Part shown: positions 8,891 to 16,612 of the stretch, one piece after another
Layout: every line of letters starts with the position of its first letter
How positions within the stretch are numbered: position 1 is the first letter of the stretch
NCBI RefSeq assembly: GCF_039696035.1
Contig: NZ_CP155567.1
Coordinates: forward strand, 3,653,001 to 3,717,000
Reading direction: 5' to 3'
DNA from: Microbulbifer sp. SAOS-129_SWC
GTDB taxonomy: Bacteria > Pseudomonadota > Gammaproteobacteria > Pseudomonadales > Cellvibrionaceae
DNA length: 64,000 bases
Position numbers and translations under genes: made by a program
Notes under the pieces: generated by a model
Seen by the model: the letters and a program-made list of their open reading frames with translations, nothing else
Database searches by the model: none
What the model was told of the DNA's origin: nothing

Positions 8891-8908
8891 AAGGTCATAT
8901 TTGACCTT
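8891..8908. promoter_or_regulatory. Candidate EctR operator between ectA and ectR
   Basis: Perfect inverted repeat AAGGTCA-TATT-TGACCTT in the 149-bp divergent gap. MarR-type regulators bind such palindromes. The right arm overlaps a TTGACC that could serve as a -35 for ectR, which fits autoregulation. No other palindrome in the gap is as good. Confidence 0.65.
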
Positions 8909-8988
8909 TTAACAGAAAAATTATTTACTGCACTAAACAATTTTTTGCATAGTACTCTAAATAACCGCGACACCGCAAGGCTCACCCC

Positions 8989-9675
8989 ATGCAGAACGAT
9001 CAAAAGTTAACCAGATCACAGTATCTCGACAGCGGGCGTGACAGCCGTCCGCGCGCGGGAAATGGCAGGGATGCAGGACCTCAGACAGTGATTGACAAAA
9101 TGCAGGCAGGGCCTAAAGTCGGCCGCAGGCAACTTTCCCGCCGCGAACTGCAGAGCCTGCTTTTAATGGACAAGATTGAAGAAGTACTGATCACCCTGCG
9201 CCGCCTGATCCGCGCCACCGACCTGCATTCCAAGCAATTGGTGAAGACCGCCGGGCTGACGGCACCACAATTGCTGCTGCTACAGGCCATCCGCGAGAAG
9301 GGGCAGGTGACCATCGGTGCCCTGGCGAGGGAAATCAGCCTCAGCCAGGCGACCGTCACCACCATTCTCGACCGGCTGGAAAAGCGCGGCCTGGTGTACC
9401 GCGAGCGCTCCTCGGAAGACAAGCGCAAGGTGCACGCCTACCTCACCGAGAAGGGCATGGACTTTATCCGCGACGCCCCCACACCGCTGCAGGAACATTT
9501 CGTACGCCAGTTCCGCGACCTGCGTGAGTGGGAGCAGTCGATGATCATCTCCTCGCTGCAGCGCGTCGCGTTGATGATGGATGCCGAGCATATCGACGCA
9601 TCGCCGGTACTGGATGTCGGCGACCTGGATCGCAAAGACAGCCGCCACCCGTCTGCGGAAAAAGACGAAGGCTGA
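8989..9675 (+). CDS. ectR: MarR-family regulator of the ectoine operon
   Basis: A 228-residue repressor-type protein, divergent from ectABC-ask, the standard position of EctR. The MarR core begins at MDKIEEVLITLRRLIRATDLHSKQLVKTAGLTAPQLLLLQAI and includes the winged helix (IGALAREISLSQATVTTILDRLEKRGLVYRERSSEDKRKVHAYLTEKG). About 59 basic residues precede this core; a start at ATG 9166 would give the usual length, but the ATG at 8989 has an AAGG upstream and is kept. The C-terminus carries a short polar tail. It likely represses ectABC until salt stress. Confidence 0.93.
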   Translation: MQNDQKLTRSQYLDSGRDSRPRAGNGRDAGPQTVIDKMQAGPKVGRRQLSRRELQSLLLMDKIEEVLITLRRLIRATDLHSKQLVKTAGLTAPQLLLLQAIREKGQVTIGALAREISLSQATVTTILDRLEKRGLVYRERSSEDKRKVHAYLTEKGMDFIRDAPTPLQEHFVRQFRDLREWEQSMIISSLQRVALMMDAEHIDASPVLDVGDLDRKDSRHPSAEKDEG

Positions 9676-10130
9676 AACGTCACGTAAAGACAAAGCGAGC
9701 TGCCAAACTGGCCACAGTTTCGTGCGTCGATTTCCGAGACAACGCAAGCTTTCTGCATTTTTTATCCGCCGGGCACTGAATCGTTGCATTCAAGAAAAAG
9801 ATCGGTATAAATGGTGCAACAACACTAAAGGCAACCCTATACGGGCGTGCCAGATCGAGACAGGGCGCGAATAAAAATACCTATGCGCCGCTGAAAAATC
9901 GTTTTGCCACGGCTGGAGGGGCTCTGCCAGTGGTTAAATATTGACGGCTATTCAGCGACAGCATCACCTGACGCCTGGCGAAAATGTAAACCGACCTCCT
10001 GCTATCGGCCCCTCCGGTTTTCATTGGCATTGCCCGCCTTGCGCTGCGCGCTGCGTCCTGTCTTTCCGCAATTGAGGTTGTTGGCGAGGCACAGGCCCGC
10101 CGCGCAACCACAGGGAAGAGGGATCGAAGC
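9676..10130. promoter_or_regulatory. Leader region of the FHA-kinase cluster with candidate promoter
   Basis: No gene is supported in these 455 bases. TTGCAT at 9784 and TATAAA at 9806 (16-bp spacing) form a reasonable sigma-70 type promoter reading towards the FHA gene, leaving a leader of about 310 bases. GTTGCA (9783) and TGCAAC (9815) form an inverted pair around it that could be an operator. The leader itself shows no known riboswitch. Confidence 0.45.
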
Positions 10131-11117
10131 ATGGCTTCACTGCAGCACCCAGACAGGGAACAGCCCGTCTACCTGATGGCGCACCACACTGTTGGGCGGC
10201 GACAGGACCGGGTCGATACGCGCATCACCAGCTCTGAAATCTCCGGCATTCACGCCGCTATCCAGTGGACCGGAACCCACTGGAATATTCGCGACCTCAG
10301 CCGCAACGGTACCTGGCTCAATAACCAGCAGATGGTGCCGGCCAAGAACTACCAGTTGCAGCAGGGCGACCACATCGCCTTCGGCCGCGCCACCAACCCG
10401 GCCTGGGTAGTGGAAAACCTCGATGCGCCGGAAAACCTGCTGATCGACCTGGAAACCGGTGAGGCGCAACTGCTGGAGCAATACCACCTGCTGCCCGATG
10501 AGCGCGAGCCACTCGCCAGCCTGCACTACAGCCCGCTCACCGGCCAGTGGCTGTACGAGATTACCGGCAATTCCAACGGCACCCACAACGCCACCATCGT
10601 CAAGCACGGCGACCGCGTTGACTGCGGCGTACACAGCTGGCGGCTGTTCCTGGCCGACAACCAGGGGGCCACCCGGGAGCTGTCGCTGAAGCAGCTGTCC
10701 ATTACCCAGTTTGACCTGCGCTTCTCCGTCAGCCACCACGAAGAACACGTGCAGCTGCAATTGCGCCAGGGAGAAATCAAACAGGCGCTGCCGGCGCGCA
10801 TCCACAACTACCTGCTGCTGTACCTGGCCCGCGCGCGGGTAAACGATATGCAGCGCGGCGTCGATGCCGATTCGCAGGGCTGGGTGTCGATCCAACTGGC
10901 CACCCGCGAGCTGGGCATCACCGTCAATCACCTGAATACGCAGATCTTCCGCGCGCGCAAGCAGATCGGGGAATCACTGCCGGACGCCATCGACACCTCC
11001 GATCTGGTGGAGCGGCGCTCATGGGAAATTCGCCTCGGCTGCAATCGTTTCGAAATTTACAAGGGCTCGCAGCTGGAGTCCCACACCGGGATCCGCACGG
11101 CAGCGGTAATCGAATAA
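10131..11117 (+). CDS. FHA domain protein with C-terminal winged-helix-like domain
   Basis: A 328-residue cytoplasmic protein. The N-terminal FHA domain (about 15-90) should bind phosphothreonine: it has G22-R23, S38-G-I-H41 and N59-G60-T61, the usual phosphopeptide-contact residues. The middle (90-210) is beta-rich and unassigned. The C-terminal part (about 215-315: LLLYLARARVND, GWVSIQLATRELGITVNHLNTQIFRARKQI, IRLGCNRFEIYKG) has the layout of a winged helix of the response-regulator type. AAGAGGGA precedes the ATG. The first kinase gene follows within about 100 bp, so it is a likely substrate or reader and perhaps a phospho-controlled transcription factor. Confidence 0.85.
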   Translation: MASLQHPDREQPVYLMAHHTVGRRQDRVDTRITSSEISGIHAAIQWTGTHWNIRDLSRNGTWLNNQQMVPAKNYQLQQGDHIAFGRATNPAWVVENLDAPENLLIDLETGEAQLLEQYHLLPDEREPLASLHYSPLTGQWLYEITGNSNGTHNATIVKHGDRVDCGVHSWRLFLADNQGATRELSLKQLSITQFDLRFSVSHHEEHVQLQLRQGEIKQALPARIHNYLLLYLARARVNDMQRGVDADSQGWVSIQLATRELGITVNHLNTQIFRARKQIGESLPDAIDTSDLVERRSWEIRLGCNRFEIYKGSQLESHTGIRTAAVIE

Positions 11118-11217
11118 CATGTCAGCGCGGCACGCCCGCGCACAGCCCCGGCACAACGACTGCACAATTACTGAAGGATCCTCTCGCTACGGACGGCTGA
11201 GTGAATCAACGGAACTC

Positions 11218-13794
11218 ATGACGTCAGAGCAAAACCCTTTTTACATCGGCCGCTACCAGGTCACCGGGCAACTGGGTTCCGGTGGCATGGGCGTGGTGTA
11301 CCTGGCGCTGGACGAGCGGCTGAACCGCCGCGTGGCGATCAAGCGGCTGCTGAAGCGACCCAACAGCAGCGCCGCGCCCCAGCGTATCCGCCAGGAAGCG
11401 CTGCTGCTGGCACAGCTCAACCACAACAACATCGTGCAGATCTACGATGTGGTCGAAGAGCGCGACGACCTGGCGCTGGTCATGGAGTATGTGGATGGCT
11501 GCACCCTGCACACCTGGCTGCGCGAACGGGATCCCGGCCTGATACAGAAAATCCAGCTGTTGCGGCAGATCTGTCATGGCCTGGCGCGGGCACACAGCAT
11601 CGGCATCATTCACCGCGACCTGAAGCCCGACAACATCCTCATCGACGCCGACAACACCGCCAAGATCACGGATTTCGGCATCGCCAAGAGCTGGCGTGAG
11701 GACAGCGAACTCACCCTGGAGCAGCACATCGCCGGCAGTTGGGGCGCCATGTCCCCGGAACAGGCCCTGGGCAACCCGCTCGACAACCGCTGCGACCTGT
11801 TTGCGCTGGGCGTACTCGCCTACCGGGTACTGTGCGATGAAACCCCGTTCGGCACGCCGGAAAGCCCCTTCGCCGCGGTCGACCGCCTCGTCAACGCCCG
11901 CCACGCGCCGGCCTCAACCCTCTGTCCCGAGCTGCCCCCGGCACTGTGCCAGCTGCTGGACCGGCTGCTGCAGAAAGATCCGGACAAACGCCCGCTCAAC
12001 GCCAGTATCGTCGCCGAGGAGCTGGGCACCATCCTGCAGGCGCTGGCCGCGGAGCAGAGCGGCAGCGCCACCCGCACGGTAACCGTCACCGCAGAGAGCT
12101 ACCAGCGGCGCCAACAGCGCCGCGCGCGCCTGCGCAAGGGACTGCTGGCCGCGGTCGGCACCGCCGCCTGCGCGCTGCTGGCCGCCGCGGCGGTGGCACT
12201 GTGGCCGACCATCGAGCGCGACGACGGCGGCCGCTATATCGCCATCGTCGCCCCGACGCAAAACAGTGCCACCCCGGCGCTGCGGCAGCTGCATATCAAT
12301 GTGCTGAGCGCGATCAAACAGGGACTGTCGGAGCGCCGCGGCCTGCTGCAGATCCCCTATTCCGAGTCCCGCCCGCTGCGCGGCAAGTCGCTGCGCGAAC
12401 AGGCCCGGGCACTCAATGCACAACTGCTGCTGCACCCGTCGATCACCTGCCAGGCGCGTCGCTGCGAGGCATCGCTGGAGCTGATCGACACGCGCAACTT
12501 CGCCGTGATCGCCAGCCGCAGCACCCAGCTGGAAACGGACTACCCGCTGGAGAGCCGCGCGCGCGTGCTGCAGCAGCTCAACTACCTGCTGCCGCAATTC
12601 CCGGCCCGCGACAACAGTGCCGACTACAACATCAGCCGCGACGATTACCAGCGCTACCTGCAGCTCTACGCGCAGCGCAACAACGACGACAAATCGCCCG
12701 GCATCATCGATGCACTGGAAAAGCTGCAGCAGAAAAATCCCGGTTTCGCCCCCTACTACGACCTGTTCGGTGCCGTCATCGTCGGCTACGAGTACGACAC
12801 CCGCGACGCGGATGCCTTCGATCGGCTGGAGCGCTTCCTGCAGCGCGCCCCCGGCGACATCGCCGACAGCCCGGCGGTACTGTCGGCGCGGCTCAAGCTC
12901 GCTACCGCGCGCGGCAACTGGTCGCGCGCGGCCGCACTGCTGACAAAACTTAAAGTCTCCCTGCCCGATCAGGGCAGCTACTACTTCCAGAAAGCCAAAT
13001 ACCACACCGCGCGCGGCGAGTACGACCGCGCCATTACCGCCATCGACCGCGCCCTGAGCTACCGCACCAGCGCCGCCTACCTGCTGGAAAAAGCCCTGGC
13101 GCTGTCGCAGTCCGGACACATGGATAGCGCGCGCGACTTTATCCAGCGCTCCCTCGAGTACTACAAAGACAACCCGCGCGCCATCTCGCTGCTGGCCGCC
13201 AACGAACTCGACGGCGGCCACCCGAAGGAAACCATCCGCCTGCTGAATGCCGAGGATGTCGAGCAGCTGGGCCCGATGGACACCTACAACCTGTGCCTGG
13301 CCTATTTTATCGAGCGGCAGTTCCCGCGCGCCGACCGCTGCTTCGACGGCATCGCCACCGCGGCCCCGGACGACGCCGAGCCGCTGCTCTACCGCGTGGA
13401 GATTGCCCGCGCCCAGCATCTCGACGACCAGGCCCGGCAGCTGGCCGCACAGGCACTGAAACTCGTCGACGGGCGCAACAACTGGGAAAGCCAGCTAATC
13501 CAGGCGCGCGCCTACGCCGAGCTGGGCCAGCCCGACCGCGCGATTGAAAAGCTGATCGCCATCCGCCGCGACGCGCCGGGCAACCTGTACGTCAACTACG
13601 CACGTGCGCAGATCTATTTCATCACCGGCGACCTGAACTCCGCCAAGGCGCATATCCGCAGCACGCTGGAGATGGGCATTTCGCCGATCTGGTACACCAC
13701 CAATACCTTCGCCTCCCTCTGTACCCGCGCGGAGTTCACCGGCCTGCGCGCCGACTACCCCACGCTCTGCCCCAACGCAATTGCGCAGAAATAG
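11218..13794 (+). CDS. Transmembrane Ser/Thr kinase with periplasmic TPR sensor half (kinase 1)
   Basis: An 858-residue PknB-like receptor kinase. The kinase domain (about 12-280) is complete: glycine loop LGSGGMGVVYLA, lysine K42, H132-R-D134-LKPDN and D152-F-G, with MSPEQ in place of APE. One membrane segment lies at about 308-329. The outer part begins with a FlgO/TolB-like stretch (GGRYIAIVAPTQN) holding a C-X4-C pair, then TPR-type helices to the end, with a Cys pair at the C-terminus (LCTRAEF...PTLC). The ATG at 11218 is preferred because it aligns with kinase 2; an in-frame ATG at 11119 would add 33 unlikely residues. No phosphatase gene is nearby. Confidence 0.93.
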   Translation: MTSEQNPFYIGRYQVTGQLGSGGMGVVYLALDERLNRRVAIKRLLKRPNSSAAPQRIRQEALLLAQLNHNNIVQIYDVVEERDDLALVMEYVDGCTLHTWLRERDPGLIQKIQLLRQICHGLARAHSIGIIHRDLKPDNILIDADNTAKITDFGIAKSWREDSELTLEQHIAGSWGAMSPEQALGNPLDNRCDLFALGVLAYRVLCDETPFGTPESPFAAVDRLVNARHAPASTLCPELPPALCQLLDRLLQKDPDKRPLNASIVAEELGTILQALAAEQSGSATRTVTVTAESYQRRQQRRARLRKGLLAAVGTAACALLAAAAVALWPTIERDDGGRYIAIVAPTQNSATPALRQLHINVLSAIKQGLSERRGLLQIPYSESRPLRGKSLREQARALNAQLLLHPSITCQARRCEASLELIDTRNFAVIASRSTQLETDYPLESRARVLQQLNYLLPQFPARDNSADYNISRDDYQRYLQLYAQRNNDDKSPGIIDALEKLQQKNPGFAPYYDLFGAVIVGYEYDTRDADAFDRLERFLQRAPGDIADSPAVLSARLKLATARGNWSRAAALLTKLKVSLPDQGSYYFQKAKYHTARGEYDRAITAIDRALSYRTSAAYLLEKALALSQSGHMDSARDFIQRSLEYYKDNPRAISLLAANELDGGHPKETIRLLNAEDVEQLGPMDTYNLCLAYFIERQFPRADRCFDGIATAAPDDAEPLLYRVEIARAQHLDDQARQLAAQALKLVDGRNNWESQLIQARAYAELGQPDRAIEKLIAIRRDAPGNLYVNYARAQIYFITGDLNSAKAHIRSTLEMGISPIWYTTNTFASLCTRAEFTGLRADYPTLCPNAIAQK

Positions 13795-13796
13795 AC

Positions 13797-13824
13797 GAAC
13801 CCGACCATAAACAGTGTCGGGTTC
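13797..13824. promoter_or_regulatory. Stem-loop between kinase 1 and kinase 2
   Basis: Perfect 9-bp inverted repeat GAACCCGAC-10 nt-GTCGGGTTC starting three bases after the kinase 1 stop. No T run follows, so it is more likely an mRNA stability or partial termination element that separates expression of the two kinases. Confidence 0.55.
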
Positions 13825-13915
13825 ACAGTTGTCACCAGAGAAAAAAGGTAGACTCGCGCGCAAATTGGCACCAACGCCCGTCACACTCTCATTGCTGCGA
13901 CAAGAATAAAAAACC

Positions 13916-16528
13916 ATGGACTTCGCCCAACCGGAACAGATCCTGTCGGATCGCTATCGCATCGAGCGCACCCTCGGCGCCGGCGGCATGGGCGTGGTCT
14001 ACCTGGCCGAAGACCTGAAACTGCAGCGGCGCGTGGCGATCAAAAAGCTGCGTACCGACACCGCCAACGAGTCCGCCAGCGTGCGCATTCAATCGGAAGC
14101 GCGGCTGCTCGCACAACTCAATCACCCCCACGTGGTACAGCTGTACGATGCCATCGACACCCGCGACGGCATCGCCCTGGTGATGGAATATGTCGAGGGC
14201 ACAGCACTGTCGACCCGGCAACAGAGCCAGCCCCTGTCGTTGGCGGCCAAGCTGGATCTGCTGGTGCAGATCTGCCGCGGTATCGATGCCGCGCACCGGC
14301 TCGGTATCGTCCACCGCGATCTCAAACCGGACAATATCCTGGTGGCCGCGGACGGCAGCGCCAAGGTGGCCGACTTCGGGATCGCCAGCTCCATCGAGCC
14401 CGGCGACGAGCGGCTCACCCGCGACGGCAAGGTGGCCGGCTCCTTCGACACCATGGCACCGGAGCAGCTGCGCGGCGAGGCGCCGCAGCCCCACAGCGAC
14501 CTGTTCGCACTGGGCCTGCTGGCCTACCGGCTGCTGTGCGGCCAGCACCCGTTCGGTGACAACCGCAGTCCCTACACCACCGCCGAGCGCATCCTGCGCA
14601 AACCGCACCCGCCGGCGACGCGCTTCAACCCGGAACTGCCGCCGGCACTCAACCGACTGCTCGACCGCCTGCTGGCCAAGGAGCCCGCCGAGCGGCCGCC
14701 CGGCGCGGCAGCCGTGGCGGCCGAACTGGAGCGCATCGGTCGCGACCTGGCCGAAGGTGGCGAGCGCCGCAGCGAGATTCCCCCCGCGCACAACCCCCCT
14801 ACCAGCGAGGAACACTACCGGCGCCGCCGCCTCCCGTTCGGCGCCCTGGCCGCGCTGCTGCTGGTGGTGGCCGCAGCCGCGGTGGGCGTATCGCTGTCGC
14901 TGCGGCACCCCGGGTTTGCGCACTGGGACAGCGGCCGTTATATCGCCGTGCTGATGCCCGCCGAAATACCCAAACAGAACAGCGCGCAGATACAGAGCGC
15001 ACTCGGTGCCATCTGCCGCGCGCTGGCCAACCGCCGCGGCCTCTACCTGGTGCCCTACAGCGAATCCGCAGCGCTGCGCGGCCAGCCCGCCAGCGCCCAG
15101 GCGCAAAAGCTCAATGCGCAGTTGCTGCTCAAACCCCGCTTCGACTGCGGTGCCAGCGATTGCAAACTGACGATGGCACTCATCGATGCCAGCGACCTCC
15201 GCACCATCGGTAAACGCAGCCTGAGCCTCAAGCCCCACGCCATACGCCGCGGCTACGAGCGCACCCAGCAGCAGCTCAACTATCTGCTCGGCGACTACCC
15301 GCCGCGCGGCAGGGACCCGGACCTCAGCATCGGCGAGGCCGAGTACCAGCGCTTCCTGGCGCTGGAAACCCACAGCTTCTACTACCGCAACATCGAGGTC
15401 TTTGCCTCGACCATGCAGGCACTGGAAGCCCTGCAGCCGCAGGCACCGGACTATCCGCCGATTTACCTGCTCTATACCCAGCTGGCGTTCGACGACCGCA
15501 CCATCAACCGCAATATCGACGCGGTGGAGCGGCTGCAGCGCTTCCTGGCCCGGGCCCCCGACGACATCGGCGATACGTTCGCATTACTGATGTCCCACTA
15601 TTATCTCGCCCTACTGCAATACGACTGGAACCGCGCCCGCGAACTGCTCGCGCGGCTCAAGGACGTGGCCCCGGACCCGGCCAGCTACTATTTCACCGAG
15701 GCCAGCTATTACCAGCTGCGCGACGACTACCCCGCGGCCCTGCATAGCATCGACCGCGCGCTGGCGCTGCGCACCAGCGTCACCTACCTGATGCAGAAGG
15801 CCACCATCCTCAGCTACGCCGGCCAGTTGCCGGCGGCACAACCTATCCTGGAACAGGTGCTGGCGCTGGATAAAAAGGATTTCGCCGCAACCTCGCTGCT
15901 TGCCGCCAACGACCTCGATATGGGCGCATTGCAAGCAGCCATCGAGTTGCTCGAACACGCCGATCCGCAGCAGCTGTCCAGTATCGATATCTTCAACCTG
16001 TGCCAGGCCCGTTACCTGCAAGGTGAACTGGCGCAGTCCGACCGCTGCTTCGCCGATCTCTACCGGCGCCTGCCGGACGACCTGGAACCGCTGCTGTACC
16101 GCGCCGAGATCGCCCGCCTGCGCGGCCAGCCACGGCGCGCGCAACAGTTCGCAGAAAAAGTGCGCGACCTGGGCCGCACGCGCAAGGGCTGGGAAAACCG
16201 CCTGATTCTCGCCCGCGCCTACGCGCTGCTCGGGCAGCAGGAAGAGGCGGCCAGCGCGCTGATGGAAATCCGCCGCCAGGCCACCGACGATACCTATGTC
16301 AACAACGCGATGGCCCAGGCCTATATCGCCACCGACGACCACGCCTCCGCCGCGGCCACCATCCGCCGCGCACTGGAACTGGGCCAGTCGCCGGTCTGGT
16401 ACCGCACCCCGCGTTTCGCCAGCCTGTGCCGGCACCGCGCCTTTGCCGGACTGCGCGCCGACTACCCGGCGCTGTGCGCCAAAGCACAAGCAGACGGAGA
16501 AATAGTCGCAGGCGCGGGAACAGGGTAA
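13916..16528 (+). CDS. Transmembrane Ser/Thr kinase with periplasmic TPR sensor half (kinase 2)
   Basis: An 870-residue paralogue of kinase 1. The kinase domain has LGAGGMGVVYLA (20-31), K43, H133-R-D135-LKPDN, D153-F-G and MAPEQ. The membrane segment is at about 305-325 after a basic HYRRRRLPFG stretch. The outer half repeats the layout of kinase 1: SGRYIAVLMP, NRRGLYLVPYSESAALRGQ, a C-X4-C pair (FDCGASDCKL), TPR helices, the FNLC...DRCF pair and a C-terminal pair (LCRHRAF...PALC). The ATG at 13916 follows AAGAATAAAAAACC. The next kinase begins within 100 bp. The strong likeness of kinases 1 and 2 points to tandem duplication. Confidence 0.93.
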   Translation: MDFAQPEQILSDRYRIERTLGAGGMGVVYLAEDLKLQRRVAIKKLRTDTANESASVRIQSEARLLAQLNHPHVVQLYDAIDTRDGIALVMEYVEGTALSTRQQSQPLSLAAKLDLLVQICRGIDAAHRLGIVHRDLKPDNILVAADGSAKVADFGIASSIEPGDERLTRDGKVAGSFDTMAPEQLRGEAPQPHSDLFALGLLAYRLLCGQHPFGDNRSPYTTAERILRKPHPPATRFNPELPPALNRLLDRLLAKEPAERPPGAAAVAAELERIGRDLAEGGERRSEIPPAHNPPTSEEHYRRRRLPFGALAALLLVVAAAAVGVSLSLRHPGFAHWDSGRYIAVLMPAEIPKQNSAQIQSALGAICRALANRRGLYLVPYSESAALRGQPASAQAQKLNAQLLLKPRFDCGASDCKLTMALIDASDLRTIGKRSLSLKPHAIRRGYERTQQQLNYLLGDYPPRGRDPDLSIGEAEYQRFLALETHSFYYRNIEVFASTMQALEALQPQAPDYPPIYLLYTQLAFDDRTINRNIDAVERLQRFLARAPDDIGDTFALLMSHYYLALLQYDWNRARELLARLKDVAPDPASYYFTEASYYQLRDDYPAALHSIDRALALRTSVTYLMQKATILSYAGQLPAAQPILEQVLALDKKDFAATSLLAANDLDMGALQAAIELLEHADPQQLSSIDIFNLCQARYLQGELAQSDRCFADLYRRLPDDLEPLLYRAEIARLRGQPRRAQQFAEKVRDLGRTRKGWENRLILARAYALLGQQEEAASALMEIRRQATDDTYVNNAMAQAYIATDDHASAAATIRRALELGQSPVWYRTPRFASLCRHRAFAGLRADYPALCAKAQADGEIVAGAGTG

Positions 16529-16612
16529 ACTGGTGTGAAAAGCCGCGATGCAGACCCGAAAAGGGCAGATAACAGCGGCAGACGGATACAACACCAACAA
16601 GAACCAGAGACT

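Noticed and set aside
13797..13824. Intrinsic terminator separating kinases 1 and 2
   Set aside because: Stem is good but there is no T run, so it is listed only as a stem-loop.
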